Shown: positions 1-10,431, counted from the stretch's first letter. The stretch is DNA of 64,000 bases from Thermogutta terrifontis (GCF_002277955.1 NZ_CP018477.1:4113206-4177205); one strand, 5' to 3'. The notes: a model not told the origin generated them from the letters alone. Program-made: numbers and translations.

Positions 1-3
1 CAC

Positions 4-3000
4 ATGCTTGAGCGGCTCATAACATGGTGCCTGCAAAACCGTTTTCTTGTGGTACTGGCCGGAGTTGTGATCGCCGGTGTGGGCAGCTTTTCGCTGCTCC
101 ATTTGGACGTCGATGCCTTTCCCGACACAACCCCAGTTCAGGTTCAGGTGAACACGGTGGCTCCCGCCCTTGGCCCCGAAGAGGTGGAACGTCAAATCAC
201 AATCCCGCTGGAGCAGGTATTTGCCGGTCTTCCGCAGTTGCAGCTCCTGCGATCAATCTCCAAGTTCGGCCTTTCCCAAATTGTGCTCACTTTTCGGGAC
301 GGAACAGACATGAAGTGGGCACGCCAGATGGTCGCCGAGCGGTTGACCATGGTTGAGCTTCCCGAGGGAATCGAGCGTCCCACGCTGGGGCCGATCTCCA
401 CCGGATTGGGAGAGATCTTCCATTATGTGGTCACCCTTAAGAATTGGGATCCGGCAAATGCCACGCCGGATGAGCGAGTCCAAAAACTCACGTACCTGCG
501 GACACTCCAGGACTGGGTGATCAAACCCAAGCTGCTGGCGGTTCCCGGCGTGACTGAAGTTAACTCCTGGGGAGGATATAAGAAGCAATACGAAGTCCGC
601 CCTGATCCCCAGAAACTTCTTCATTTCAATGTCACACTGGAGGACGTCATTCGAGCCCTCGAAGCCAACAATCAGAATGTTGGAGCCGGCGTCGTCCGCC
701 AGTACGGGGAGAGCGTCTTGGTCCAGGGCATAGGCCGGATTACAAACGAAGAACAACTCCGGCAGATTGGCGTGATTTCTCGAGATGGCGTGCCCGTTCG
801 TATTGGCGATATCGCCGAGGTCACAGTCGGTTACGAAATTCGCCGCGGAGCGGTTACGGCGAATGGTAAGGGAGAGGCTGTCCTCGGCCTGTGTTTCATG
901 CTGATGGGAGAAAACAGCCACGAAGTGTGCGCTGCCATTCGGAAACGGCTGGAGGAGATAAAGGCCATTTTGCCCCCGGACGTCGATGTCCACACTGTTT
1001 ACGACCGTACGGAATTAGTCAATTACGTCCTCGAAACTGTGCGGAAAAACGCGTTTGAGGGCGCTCTGCTGGTAATTGCCGTGCTGTTCCTTTTTCTGGG
1101 CAATCTCCGGGCGGCCGCTATCGTGGCTCTGGCCATCCCCCTTTCCATGCTGGTTGCGTTTACAGGAATGCTTAAATTCGGAATCGCGATCAGTCTTCTC
1201 AGCCTGGGAGCGATCGACTTCGGCATGGTGGTGGACAGTTCCGTGGTGATGGTGGAAAACTGCGTCCGCCATGTCGCCAAGGGCGATCTCGGGCGTGGGT
1301 CGATGGTGGATCTCGTTCGGCAGGCTGCCATTGAAGTCCGGAAACCCACGCTGTTTGGCGAGATGATCATCATGATCGTTTATCTTCCGATTCTTGCTCT
1401 CGAGGGGATAGAAGGAAAAATGTTCCGCCCCATGGCTCTGACGGTCATATTTTGTTTGTTTGGAGCCCTCGTGCTGTCTCTGACGTTGATGCCCGTGTTG
1501 GCGAGCATCGTGCTCCCGCACCGCATCCAGCATCGAGAGCCGCTGGCGATCCGCTTGGTGAAGCTTGTCTATAGGCCTTTTCTCAGCTTTTCCACCCATT
1601 ATCCGGGCGTGGTGTTGGCCATCGCGATTCCGTTTGTGGTTTTCGTGCTGGCTGGAATCGGCCCACGACTGGGCAGCGAGTTTTTGCCGAAGTTGTCCGA
1701 AGGGTCTTTTACCATCAATGTGGTGCGGTTGACTGGCACAAGCCTGGAAGACTCCATTTCGCTCAACACACGTATGGAAAAAATGCTTCTTGAGACATTC
1801 CCCGACGAGATCAGGGAGGTCTGGAGCCGCATCGGAACAGCCGAAGTTGCAACCGATCCCATGGGCATTGAACTGACGGATATCTACGTGATGTTGCGAC
1901 CACGTACGCAATGGAAAAAAGCCCGTACCCAAGACGAATTGCGTCAAAAAATCGAAGAAGTGCTGCGCGTCATCCCCGGTCAGCGATTGGCGTTTTCTCA
2001 GCCTATTGAGCTCCGCATGAATGAACTCATCCACGGAGTGCGGAGCGACCTGGGGATCAAAATTTTTGGGGACGACTACGACATACTTCTGGAAAAGGCG
2101 GCTCAGATAGAAACCATTCTCAAACAGATCCCGGGCAGCGCGGATGTGGCCACGGAACAGGTAACGGGCCAACCTGCTCTGGAACTTTCCGTCAGACAGG
2201 ATGAAATTGCGAGGTATGGTCTTTCGGGTGAGGCTGTGTTGCGATCCGTACAGGCGTTGAGCGGGTACAAGGTCGGAACAGTGGTGGAGGGCGACTATCG
2301 CTTCCCGCTGGTTGTGGCCTTTCATCCCTCATACCGCGAACACCCAGATAAGCTTTCCCAACTGATCCTGAAAACGCCCGCTGGCCACAGCATTCCCCTT
2401 GCACGCCTGGTGGAAATTCATCGCCGGGAAACCCCGGCCACAATCACGCGTGAATGGGGACAGCGTCGCGTCACGGTAACGTGCAATATCCGTGGGCGAG
2501 ACATGGGAAGTTTTGTGGCAGAGGCACGCCGTCGCATTAACGAGGAGGTGTTACCGACATTACCTTCAGCAAGGTACTTCATCACGTTCGGGGGGCAATT
2601 CGAAAACTTCGAGCGGGCTTTCATGCGGCTGGCACTCGTTGTGCCGCTGGCACTGGGACTCGTGCTATTCCTTCTGTACCTGACGTATCACAACATTATT
2701 GACGTGCTCAGGGTGTTCACCGGGGTGCCGTTTGGCTGGGTGGGAGGTGTGCTGGCCCTGTGGTTTCGGGACATGCCCCTGTCGGTCTCGGCAGTGATCG
2801 GGTTCGTCGCTCTTTCCGGAATCGCCGTGCTGGACGACATGCTCCTCGTGAGCACGATTCGTCAGCTGCGTCAAAATGGGCTGAGCGTCTCACAGGCGGT
2901 GCAGGAAGCGGCCATCATCCGCTTGCGGCCCGTGCTCATGACGACTCTGGTGGCCAGTTTGGGCTTCCTGCCCATGGCGCTCAGTACTGGTCAAGGGGCG

Positions 3001-3315
3001 GAAGTCCAGCGGCCTCTGGCGACAGTCGTTATTGGGGGCGTTATTGGGGCGATGGTGATGTCACTGCTCGTGCTGCGGGCGCTTTATCTCGTGTTCGACG
3101 GCATAGCCCATGCAATCTTTCAGTTCTGCACGCGCGTCCTTGGAGTAAATCCGGAGGCAACTGCTCGTTGGTTGGGACTCGACGTGGAATTGTCAGCTCA
3201 GCAATCTCGTTTTGGGGCACCGCGGGAGGATGCACCGCAGGCAACTGATTCCCGGGCTCAGGACGCCGTCGCAGCCAGTGCTGGCAGGGGTTCCGATGTC
3301 CAGGATTTGGCCTAA
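4..3315 (+). CDS. Heavy-metal efflux RND transporter, CusA/CzcA family
   Basis: Inner-membrane pump subunit of a tripartite RND system that exports metal cations with proton antiport. The 1103-residue length is slightly above the family's usual ~1040. The N-terminus (LERLITWCLQNR, then a hydrophobic helix) is the typical start of CzcA/CusA, so the ATG at base 4 is probably the true start although nothing upstream can be seen. The TM4 signature GAIDFGMVVDSSVVMVEN carries two acidic residues (D405 and D411), as in divalent-cation CzcA-type pumps. The second half repeats the fold, with a final TM bundle around residues 870-1040. The last ~60 residues are a hydrophilic Ala/Gln-rich tail. A TolC-family gene follows after 148 bases. 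The membrane-fusion adaptor is not in the window and probably lies upstream. The metal specificity cannot be read from sequence. Confidence 0.93.
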   Translation: MLERLITWCLQNRFLVVLAGVVIAGVGSFSLLHLDVDAFPDTTPVQVQVNTVAPALGPEEVERQITIPLEQVFAGLPQLQLLRSISKFGLSQIVLTFRDGTDMKWARQMVAERLTMVELPEGIERPTLGPISTGLGEIFHYVVTLKNWDPANATPDERVQKLTYLRTLQDWVIKPKLLAVPGVTEVNSWGGYKKQYEVRPDPQKLLHFNVTLEDVIRALEANNQNVGAGVVRQYGESVLVQGIGRITNEEQLRQIGVISRDGVPVRIGDIAEVTVGYEIRRGAVTANGKGEAVLGLCFMLMGENSHEVCAAIRKRLEEIKAILPPDVDVHTVYDRTELVNYVLETVRKNAFEGALLVIAVLFLFLGNLRAAAIVALAIPLSMLVAFTGMLKFGIAISLLSLGAIDFGMVVDSSVVMVENCVRHVAKGDLGRGSMVDLVRQAAIEVRKPTLFGEMIIMIVYLPILALEGIEGKMFRPMALTVIFCLFGALVLSLTLMPVLASIVLPHRIQHREPLAIRLVKLVYRPFLSFSTHYPGVVLAIAIPFVVFVLAGIGPRLGSEFLPKLSEGSFTINVVRLTGTSLEDSISLNTRMEKMLLETFPDEIREVWSRIGTAEVATDPMGIELTDIYVMLRPRTQWKKARTQDELRQKIEEVLRVIPGQRLAFSQPIELRMNELIHGVRSDLGIKIFGDDYDILLEKAAQIETILKQIPGSADVATEQVTGQPALELSVRQDEIARYGLSGEAVLRSVQALSGYKVGTVVEGDYRFPLVVAFHPSYREHPDKLSQLILKTPAGHSIPLARLVEIHRRETPATITREWGQRRVTVTCNIRGRDMGSFVAEARRRINEEVLPTLPSARYFITFGGQFENFERAFMRLALVVPLALGLVLFLLYLTYHNIIDVLRVFTGVPFGWVGGVLALWFRDMPLSVSAVIGFVALSGIAVLDDMLLVSTIRQLRQNGLSVSQAVQEAAIIRLRPVLMTTLVASLGFLPMALSTGQGAEVQRPLATVVIGGVIGAMVMSLLVLRALYLVFDGIAHAIFQFCTRVLGVNPEATARWLGLDVELSAQQSRFGAPREDAPQATDSRAQDAVAASAGRGSDVQDLA

Positions 3316-3463
3316 AGCCCCACTCTGAGAGAGCTCAAATCGTGATCACGTCGCGCCTTTACCGACTTTATCGACGGCAAGATCAACAAAAAATGTCGAA
3401 TGAGCCGAATAAACGTTATGGCTAGGTTTCTCCGATAAAGGCCAGGCCCGGAAAGATAGCCAA

Positions 3464-4927
3464 ATGACCCGATTACAGCAAAGAACGGCGCATGGGTTTC
3501 TCTTGTTGGTTTCCTCCTGTTGTGGGGGCCTGCGGTTGCTCGCAAAGCTTTCTTTAATTTATCGCTTCGTAATTCTCTTGCCGCTGATGTGCATTGTGAC
3601 GGTACAGTTTTGCTGCTCCGCTTGTTTTTCGCAGTCTGTGCAAAACTTCCAAGATTCTCAAGGTTTTGTAGTCGTTGCCGACCAAAAAAACGACGCTCAA
3701 CCTGCGTCCGCTCAGGCGTTTACAGTTGCCGAGGCCCTCCGGCTGGCGGAAAAGAGCAGTCCTCAGTTAAGGGACGCCATTTGGGCCGTTTCTGTGGCTC
3801 GGGGGAAACTGCTGCAAAGCCGCCTGTATCCCAATCCGACCCTTTCCATAAGTGGCGAAGAGCTTGGTGATCCAGAAGGCCCGGGAATTTGGACCGCCCC
3901 GTTTGTGAGCCAGGAACTGGTAAGTCCGGGCAAGAGGAATCTGGACCAGGCCATCGCGCACTGCGAATTGGAGCGAAGCCGGTGCCTGGTGGCGGCCGAA
4001 TGGAGGAAACTGGTAGCGGCCATCAGGCGGGCATACTGTGAAGTCCTTCTGGCGGAGAAACGGGCGCAGACATATCAGGAGTTGCTGGCTGTTGCCGAAG
4101 CCTCTTTGAAACAAAGCAGGGCTTTATTGGAATCGCGACAGGGCACCCGTTTGGAAGTCGTTCAGTTTGAGCTGCAGGTGGAACGGTTGCGTGCCCAGCA
4201 GGAAGCCGCCGAGCGCCAGATTCCTTTTCAGAGAGAAAAGCTCGCGGCTGCGATTGGATCGCCAGTACCCCCTCACGTTTCTCTTGAAGACGTGTTTTCG
4301 CTTCCTTTGCCCGAATATGATTGGAATTTACTCCTGCAGCAGGTTCTTGCCTCGCACCCAGAGGTTTCAGCAGCACAGTGGGAAGTGCAACGGGCGCGTT
4401 ATTTGAGTGAACGGATGCGCAGGGAAAAATGGCCGAACGTCACCGTGGGAGCGGGTTATACCCGGCAGAACGAAACCCATGGAGACGACTGGACGCTGGG
4501 CATCAGCGTGCCCCTGCCGCTGTGGGATCGAAATCAGGGAAACATCCTGGCAGCCGATGCACAGATCAGCCAAGCGCTTGAGCGCGTACGACAGGTGCAA
4601 GAGGAGCTGCGCGACCAACTGGCCACGGCTTTTCGGGAATACTCGGCTGCCCGCAAGAGAGTCCAGCGGTATGAACAAGATATATTGCCTCGTGTGCGAG
4701 AGGCTGTGGAACTGGCGATGCAGGGATACACAGGGGGCGTTATGGAGTACCTGCGAGTCCTCGAAGCTCAGCGGTCCGAAATAGAAACAAGATTGGATTA
4801 CCTGGCAAGCCTCGGGGACGCCTGGCAGGCCGCGGCACAGATATCGGGTATTGCAGGGGAAAAGGCCTGGCCAGGGACGCGCCACAACTCGTTAGCCGCT
4901 CAGGCCGAAACATCGGTGAAACGGTAG
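3464..4927 (+). CDS. TolC/CzcC-family outer membrane efflux channel
   Basis: Outer-membrane channel partner of the RND pump encoded just upstream. The 487-residue protein has a hydrophobic export signal around residues 30-50, unusually far from the N-terminus, so translation could start at an internal site. The mature part shows the two-fold OEP repeat: long helical stretches rich in Glu, Gln, Arg and Leu (for example residues 170-250 and 360-450), with beta-rich segments such as NPTLSISGEELGDPEG and NVTVGAGYTRQNETHG. The chosen ATG has a GGAAAG ribosome site nine bases upstream. Position and family support a CusCBA/CzcCBA-type export system. Confidence 0.88.
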   Translation: MTRLQQRTAHGFLLLVSSCCGGLRLLAKLSLIYRFVILLPLMCIVTVQFCCSACFSQSVQNFQDSQGFVVVADQKNDAQPASAQAFTVAEALRLAEKSSPQLRDAIWAVSVARGKLLQSRLYPNPTLSISGEELGDPEGPGIWTAPFVSQELVSPGKRNLDQAIAHCELERSRCLVAAEWRKLVAAIRRAYCEVLLAEKRAQTYQELLAVAEASLKQSRALLESRQGTRLEVVQFELQVERLRAQQEAAERQIPFQREKLAAAIGSPVPPHVSLEDVFSLPLPEYDWNLLLQQVLASHPEVSAAQWEVQRARYLSERMRREKWPNVTVGAGYTRQNETHGDDWTLGISVPLPLWDRNQGNILAADAQISQALERVRQVQEELRDQLATAFREYSAARKRVQRYEQDILPRVREAVELAMQGYTGGVMEYLRVLEAQRSEIETRLDYLASLGDAWQAAAQISGIAGEKAWPGTRHNSLAAQAETSVKR

Positions 4928-5008
4928 GTCTGATTGACTCCTTTTACCAGTTGCATCCTCCCGCATTTCCTCTGGTTCGGCTTGCTAGCACGCTCTCCGT
5001 GAGGCCGT

Positions 5009-5014
5009 TATAAT
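5009..5014 (+). promoter_or_regulatory. Candidate -10 box (TATAAT) upstream of the sulfatase
   Basis: A perfect TATAAT lies 57 bases before the sulfatase start codon. I see no convincing -35 hexamer at 16-18 bases spacing; the nearest TTGCTA is about 21 bases away. Treat it as a weak promoter candidate. Confidence 0.3.
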
Positions 5015-5070
5015 GGGCGTCAGTTTGTCCTGGATCCAGCCTCCCACTTCACGGAGATAAGGGAATCGCC

Positions 5071-6543
5071 ATGATATCACCGCAATTCTTGCTTTTGATT
5101 GGCTGCACCATTTCTGCCGCTTCTGCCGCGGATCCCGTCGCCCATCCCAACGTTGTCTACATCGTCACAGATGACCAGCGATATGATGCCATGAGTTGTG
5201 CGGGGCATCCGTTTCTGAAAACTCCTCACATGGACCGGCTGGCCTCTGAGGGGGCGAACTTTGTGAATGCTTTCGTGACCACCTCTCTGTGTTCACCCAG
5301 TCGCGCTTCTGCGATTTCAGGTTTGTATGCCCACACGCACGGCGTCATCAGTAACTTCACCGAGTTTCCCGACGATTTGCCCAGTTTGCCGAAACAACTC
5401 CAGGCGGCTGGTTACGAAACGGCTTACATCGGCAAGTGGCATATGGGGGAGGAAAACGATGCCCCGCGACCGGGATTCGACTACTGGGCCAGCCACAAAG
5501 GCCAGGGAAAATACTTTGATAATGAATTTAACATCAATGGTCAGCGGGTGATGTTGAAAGGGTATTACACGCAGCGCATTACAGAGCTTGCTGTCAACTG
5601 GCTGCGCCGTCCCCACGAAAAGCCCTTTCTCCTTATGATCGGACACAAAGCGCCTCATACGCCATTTACACCGGAGCCAAAATACGAACATCTTTTTGAC
5701 GATATTGAAATCCACTACCCGGCCAGCGCCTTCGCGCTCGAGGGAAAACCGGAATGGGTCAAGGAACGGCTAATCACGTGGCACGGCATTTATGGACCGC
5801 TGTTTGGCTTCCGCGAGAAATTTCCGGATACGCGACCGGAAGGGGAAGCCGATTTTGCTCGGATGGCGCGCGCTTATTTCGCTACCATCAAGTCGGTGGA
5901 TGACAGTCTGGGTGAGATTCTCAAAACTTTGGAGGAAACAGGCCAGCTCGACAGGACAATTGTTGTGTTTACCTCGGACAACGGTTTTTTACTGGGTGAA
6001 TATGGCATGATGGACAAACGGACTATGCATGAGCCAAGTATTCGCGTACCGTTGTTGGTACGTTATCCGCCTATGATCAAACCAGGCACGGTGATCAAGG
6101 AGATGGTTCTGAACATTGATACAGCCCCCAGTCTTCTCGATCTGTGTGGTGCACCGCCGTTGCCAAAAACTCATGGACGCTCATGGCGACCCCTTTTGGA
6201 AGGAAAGACCGAAGGTTGGCGAAAGAGCTGGTACTACGAATATAACTACGAAAAACAATTTCCCTACACGCCTAATGTCCGCGGCGTTCGCACGGAACGC
6301 TGGAAATACGTCCATTATCCTACCGGTGATGGTAGTCCGGATAAACACAAAGCGGAGCTCTACGATTTGCTCAATGATCCGGAGGAACGGCATAATCTTA
6401 TCGACGATCCCCGCTATCAGGGAGTGCTCGAAGAACTCAAGCGGGAATTGAAGCGGCTCCAGCTCGAAACAGATGCGATCCCGGACAGAATGCCTGTTGA
6501 TGAGGGAATTAAAACCGAGTTGCCGGAGCAGTCGATCCGATAA
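5071..6543 (+). CDS. Exported sulfatase, S1 (formylglycine) family
   Basis: Hydrolyses sulfate esters, most likely on polysaccharides outside the cytoplasm. The 490-residue protein starts with a signal peptide (about residues 1-20, ending ASAA). The core begins with the metal-binding pair D34-D35 in VTDDQRYDA. The activation motif C74-S-P-S-R78 is the Cys-type formylglycine signature, so a formylglycine-generating enzyme is required from elsewhere. GKWHMG at 121-126 supplies active-site Lys and His, and [11 protein letters not shown] supplies the second metal-binding Asp-Asn. The C-terminal [15 protein letters not shown] is typical of the family. A GGAGATAAGG ribosome site precedes the ATG. 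The precise substrate is unknown. A sulfotransferase occurs in the exopolysaccharide locus ~50 kb downstream. Confidence 0.93.
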   Translation: MISPQFLLLIGCTISAASAADPVAHPNVVYIVTDDQRYDAMSCAGHPFLKTPHMDRLASEGANFVNAFVTTSLCSPSRASAISGLYAHTHGVISNFTEFPDDLPSLPKQLQAAGYETAYIGKWHMGEENDAPRPGFDYWASHKGQGKYFDNEFNINGQRVMLKGYYTQRITELAVNWLRRPHEKPFLLMIGHKAPHTPFTPEPKYEHLFDDIEIHYPASAFALEGKPEWVKERLITWHGIYGPLFGFREKFPDTRPEGEADFARMARAYFATIKSVDDSLGEILKTLEETGQLDRTIVVFTSDNGFLLGEYGMMDKRTMHEPSIRVPLLVRYPPMIKPGTVIKEMVLNIDTAPSLLDLCGAPPLPKTHGRSWRPLLEGKTEGWRKSWYYEYNYEKQFPYTPNVRGVRTERWKYVHYPTGDGSPDKHKAELYDLLNDPEERHNLIDDPRYQGVLEELKRELKRLQLETDAIPDRMPVDEGIKTELPEQSIR

Positions 6544-6699
6544 ACCGTCGTTTAATATCCTCCAGCCAATCACGACAAGCGGAATTTGGTATGTCGACAG
6601 TCCGGAGTTAATGCCAGAAAGGAACTTGTGTGAGCTTTTTTGGCCCAGGTTTGGGCCCGGGCCTGAAAGAAAAGGATGATCGGGGAAAGGGTTTTCACA

Positions 6700-7977
6700 A
6701 TGCGCTTACAAAGGCGGTCATTTTGCAAAGTGATCGGCGGTTTGACGGCCACCATCGCCTTGCCCAGTGTTATTGCTCGTTCTGCTTTAAGCGAAGCCAG
6801 TCGGCCGGGAGCAAACGATCGGATTACCATCGGTGTTATTGGGACGGGGAACCGCTCCCGCCTGCTCATCGAACAGTTGCCGGAGCAGGGGCAGATTCTG
6901 GCTGTTTGCGATTGTTACCTGGAGCGGGCGGAACAGGTCAACGCCGAAAAAGGCGGAGGGCGATGGGCGGTCTATCAGGACCATCGGCAACTTCTCGATC
7001 GAAAGGATATTGACGCGGTTATCGTAGGAACGCCGGATCACACCCGCGTCCTGGTGTGCATTCATGCCTGCCAAGCAGGAAAGGACATCTACGCCGAAAA
7101 GCCACTCACGCTGTACATCCGCGAGGGACGCGTGCTTGTCAACGCCGTGCGGAAGTACGGTCGGGTTTTCCAGGTTGGAAGCCAGCAGCGCTCGATGGCA
7201 ATGAATCGGATCGCGTGTGAGTTCATTCGCTCGGGAAAACTCGGCAAGATCCGCGTGGTCCAGGGATGCAACTATCCCGGACCACGGTTTTATCAAGGGC
7301 TACCGGAAGAGCCGATTCCTGACAAACTTGATTGGGATCAGTGGCTCGGCCAGGCACCGTACCGGCCCTACAACCGTCAACTCCATTTTGGTTGGATGGC
7401 CTGGTGGGATTATTCAGGCGGGGAGATGACCAATTGGGGTGCCCACGGCCTCGATCAAATCCAGTGGGCCCTTGGAAAAGACGACACAGGTCCGGTGGAC
7501 ATCCGTCCGCAGGGGGCTGCGAAAGATATGAATGCCCCCGTTCACATGAAATATGCAGACGGTACGCCCGTCCGACTGGAACTCGCGAACGGTCCGATGG
7601 GTGGTGCCATCTTTTCGGGCGAGTTCGGCAAGATTGAAATCAATCGAAATAAGTTTACTTGCAATCCCCCGGATCTCATCAAGGATCTGCCTCCCAAGGA
7701 GGAAATCGAGAAATGGCGAGATGAAGTCGCTCTGTGGCAGGCCAAATATCACATGGAAAACTGGATGGAGTGCATCCGGACGCGGGAGAAACCCGTAGCG
7801 GATGTGGAGATCGGGCATCGGTCGATCACAATTGCCCATCTTGCCAACATTGCCCGCTATCTGGGTCGTCGCCTCCAGTGGGATCCGGTTCGCGAAGTGT
7901 TTATTGGGGATGACGAAGCGAACAGCCTTGTGGAACGACCGCAGCGGCCGGGATACGAATTGCCGAAGGAGATCTGA
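6700..7977 (+). CDS. Tat-exported Gfo/Idh/MocA family oxidoreductase
   Basis: NAD(P)-dependent sugar or cyclitol oxidoreductase of the type abundant in Planctomycetota. I place the start at the ATG at 6700, because GGGGAAAGGG lies at proper distance and this gives a compact Tat signal beginning MRLQRRSFCKVIGG; an in-frame ATG at 6676 has its purine stretch too close. The twin-arginine motif RRSFCK is followed by a hydrophobic stretch ending near ALSEA. The Rossmann region reads TIGVIGTGNRSRLLIEQL. EKPLTLYIREGR is the family's conserved Lys-Pro segment, and GGEMTNWGAHGLDQIQW contains the catalytic His region. The protein is 425 residues, close to family length. It lies 156 bases after the sulfatase, and the two may act together in sugar catabolism, although the sequence does not prove this. 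Confidence 0.9.
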   Translation: MRLQRRSFCKVIGGLTATIALPSVIARSALSEASRPGANDRITIGVIGTGNRSRLLIEQLPEQGQILAVCDCYLERAEQVNAEKGGGRWAVYQDHRQLLDRKDIDAVIVGTPDHTRVLVCIHACQAGKDIYAEKPLTLYIREGRVLVNAVRKYGRVFQVGSQQRSMAMNRIACEFIRSGKLGKIRVVQGCNYPGPRFYQGLPEEPIPDKLDWDQWLGQAPYRPYNRQLHFGWMAWWDYSGGEMTNWGAHGLDQIQWALGKDDTGPVDIRPQGAAKDMNAPVHMKYADGTPVRLELANGPMGGAIFSGEFGKIEINRNKFTCNPPDLIKDLPPKEEIEKWRDEVALWQAKYHMENWMECIRTREKPVADVEIGHRSITIAHLANIARYLGRRLQWDPVREVFIGDDEANSLVERPQRPGYELPKEI

Positions 7978-8235
7978 TCTTCCCCGTGAACTTGGCATTT
8001 TAGACGGGCGTAACACTAATAAAGCAACAACTGGATGCTGTCCGCCAATGGGAATAGGTGGAGGAGCGGGAAGCCTGGGCTGGGGCCTGCCCCGTCGGAA
8101 CAGATTCCGCCTGGCGTGACACTTTTGTTCTACGCTGTTTCGCTCCTGGCAAAACGACGAGCGGCGGTTTATTTGACCAATACAAGACTTGGATAGTGAT
8201 CTTGGTCCTGAATTCCGTGTGGGTGAGGAAGACCC
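7978..8235. other. Intergenic region upstream of the hydrogenase operon
   Basis: 258 bases with no supported gene. The end holds the GTG start context of the HydB-like gene (GAGGAAG, seven bases before GTG). A TTGACC at about 8173 with TAGTGA 15 bases later is a weak promoter candidate with short spacing. I see no terminator for the upstream oxidoreductase. Confidence 0.3.
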
Positions 8236-10419
8236 GTGACACAAGCAGTTTGGGATGCCTACAACTCGCTGAAATCCCGTGCCGAGAGCGTCTATCAAGA
8301 ACGCGTTGGCAAGGGGCGGATTTTTATCCAGGTCGGTTCCGCCACATGTGAGCACGCGGCCGGTTCTCTGGAGGTGGCGGAGGAGTTTCGCAAACACATC
8401 GCGGCCTCAGGACGTGATGATATCGTCCTGCGTAAAACGGGATGCACCGGCCGCTGCAGTCGCGAGCCGATCGTCAGCGTGTTCCGTATGGGCGAAATGC
8501 CCATCAAGTATCAGCTCGTCAATCGCGAGTTGGTGCACAAGATCTTCACGCAGCATGTGCTCGGCGGGGAGCCGCTATTGGACCATATTCTCGATGGCCC
8601 CATCGAACGGTTGTCCAAATATGAGATTCTGAACTGTGGGTCGCTCAGATGCGGTTGGAAAGGAGAACAGATCTGCGGTGGGCCCATGGCCAATCAGTTA
8701 AGGGCCATGGGGATCTCGCCGGAGGTCTGCCGTGTGACGAACGCGAGTTGCTTCGGGGCCTGCAGCGCGGAACTAGCGGGCAAGTGTACCCATATACTGG
8801 TTCGCCCACAAAATGTACTCTACCGGATCTCTACCCTGGAAGATCTCCAGGAGGTCGTTCGCGAACATATTCAAAACGGGCGGATTGTGGAGCGTCTGCG
8901 GGTGAAGGAGGAGCCCGTCAGCCAGGACTTTTTCGAACTGTATGGCGAAATTGCGTTTTTCAACCGCCAGACCCGGATCGCTCTTCGGCACAACGGAATC
9001 ATTGATCCTACCAGTATCGAGGAATATTTCCACTATCGGGGCTTTGAGGCGCTGGCCCGCGTGCTAGCGGAAAATGATCCTGAGAAGGTGGTCGAGGAAG
9101 TAACGCGCTCTAAGTTAAGAGGCCGAGGAGGGGGTGGGTTTCCCACCGGCCAAAAATGGGCCCTGGCGCGAAAGTCCCGTGAAAAAACGCGGTACATTAT
9201 TTGCAACGCAGACGAGGGCGATCCCGGCGCCTTCATGGATCGGAGTATGCTGGAATCCGATCCGTTTAACGTCATTGAAGGCATGATTATTGGTGCCTTT
9301 GCCATTGGATCACACCGGGGATTTGTCTACGTTCGCGCAGAATACCCGCTGGCAGTGGAGCGGGTGGAAAACGCCATCCAGCGCTGTCGGGAATGGGGCC
9401 TTCTCGGAAAAAACATTCTCAATTCAGGATTCGATTTTGATATCGAAATCCGCCTTGGGGCGGGAGCTTTCGTGTGCGGCGAGGAAACGGCGCTCATCCA
9501 TTCGATTGAGGGAGAGCGAGGACAACCGCGTGTTCGGCCGCCCTATCCAACGGAAGTGGGCCTTTGGGGCAAGCCCACCGTGATCAACAACGTGGAAACG
9601 TTTGCCAACGTTCCTGCCATTATCATCTACGGTGCGGACTGGTTTGCCCGAATCGGTTCCGATGCCAGCGGTGGCACCAAGGTGTTTGCTTTGGCGGGAA
9701 AGGTCAAGCAGACTGGCCTGGTGGAAGTGCCGATTGGCATAACGCTCCGAGAAGTGGTCATGGAGATTGGCGGGGGCTCACCAAGCGGGAAAGCTGTCAA
9801 AGCTGTGCAGACAGGCGGTCCGGCTGGCGGTTGTATCCCGGCTTCGATGCTGAATCTGCGAGTGGATTTTGACACTCTCAACAAGGCCGGATCGATAATG
9901 GGCTCTGGCGGCATGATCGTCCTCGACGAGGACGACTGCATGGTGGACATTGCCAAGTTCTTCATGGCGTTTTCGCAGGATGAATCCTGCGGAAAGTGCA
10001 CGCCCTGCCGGGAAGGCACAACCCGGATGATGGAAATCCTCGAACGGATCACCACGGGCAAAGCCGACGAGAGCGATTTGGTGAAGTTGGAACGATTGGC
10101 TCATTTGGTGCGAAAAGCCTCCCTGTGCGGGTTGGGGCGGGCGGCTCCCAATCCGGTACTGAGCACGCTCACCCATTTCCGTGACGAGTACCTGGCTCAT
10201 GTTCGGGATAAACGCTGCCCAGCCAAGAAATGTGTGGCTTTAATTCGCTACGAAATCGATCCCGAAAAATGTGTGGGATGCACCGCGTGTGCCAGAAATT
10301 GTCCGGTGGAGTGCATATCCGGCGAGCGTCGAAAGCCGCATGTTATCGACCAAACGCGGTGCATCAAGTGCGGACGTTGCTTCCAGGTCTGCCGCTTTGA
10401 CGCGGTGCTTCGTTTGTAA
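8236..10419 (+). CDS. hydB: [FeFe]-hydrogenase NuoF-like flavoprotein subunit (HydB-like) with an extra N-terminal domain
   Basis: NAD(P)H- and FMN-binding subunit of a multimeric, probably bifurcating hydrogenase. Start is GTG with GAGGAAG seven bases upstream. Domains in order: thioredoxin-like [2Fe-2S] domain (about 25-115; C38, C70, C74 in TGCTGRC); a second Cys-rich thioredoxin-like ferredoxin domain (about 130-215; C134, C139, C147, C165, C172, C176, C184); the NuoF core with GRGGGGFPTG near 297-305 for FMN/NADH and CNADEGDPGAF at 323-333; an SLBB-like region; a 4Fe-4S motif ESCGKCTPCREGT; and a C-terminal double 4Fe-4S ferredoxin (CVGCTACARNCP and CIKCGRCFQVC). At 727 residues it is about 100 longer than the ~626 I recall for Thermotoga HydB, which fits one additional domain. 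It is followed by hydA and a NuoE-like gene. Confidence 0.92.
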   Translation: MTQAVWDAYNSLKSRAESVYQERVGKGRIFIQVGSATCEHAAGSLEVAEEFRKHIAASGRDDIVLRKTGCTGRCSREPIVSVFRMGEMPIKYQLVNRELVHKIFTQHVLGGEPLLDHILDGPIERLSKYEILNCGSLRCGWKGEQICGGPMANQLRAMGISPEVCRVTNASCFGACSAELAGKCTHILVRPQNVLYRISTLEDLQEVVREHIQNGRIVERLRVKEEPVSQDFFELYGEIAFFNRQTRIALRHNGIIDPTSIEEYFHYRGFEALARVLAENDPEKVVEEVTRSKLRGRGGGGFPTGQKWALARKSREKTRYIICNADEGDPGAFMDRSMLESDPFNVIEGMIIGAFAIGSHRGFVYVRAEYPLAVERVENAIQRCREWGLLGKNILNSGFDFDIEIRLGAGAFVCGEETALIHSIEGERGQPRVRPPYPTEVGLWGKPTVINNVETFANVPAIIIYGADWFARIGSDASGGTKVFALAGKVKQTGLVEVPIGITLREVVMEIGGGSPSGKAVKAVQTGGPAGGCIPASMLNLRVDFDTLNKAGSIMGSGGMIVLDEDDCMVDIAKFFMAFSQDESCGKCTPCREGTTRMMEILERITTGKADESDLVKLERLAHLVRKASLCGLGRAAPNPVLSTLTHFRDEYLAHVRDKRCPAKKCVALIRYEIDPEKCVGCTACARNCPVECISGERRKPHVIDQTRCIKCGRCFQVCRFDAVLRL

Positions 10420-10431
10420 CGCTGGTTGGTC

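Noticed and set aside
1015-2325. A 436-codon minus-strand frame inside the RND pump gene
   Set aside because: Composition is His/Arg/Gln-rich and it lies wholly within a clearly coding gene on the other strand.
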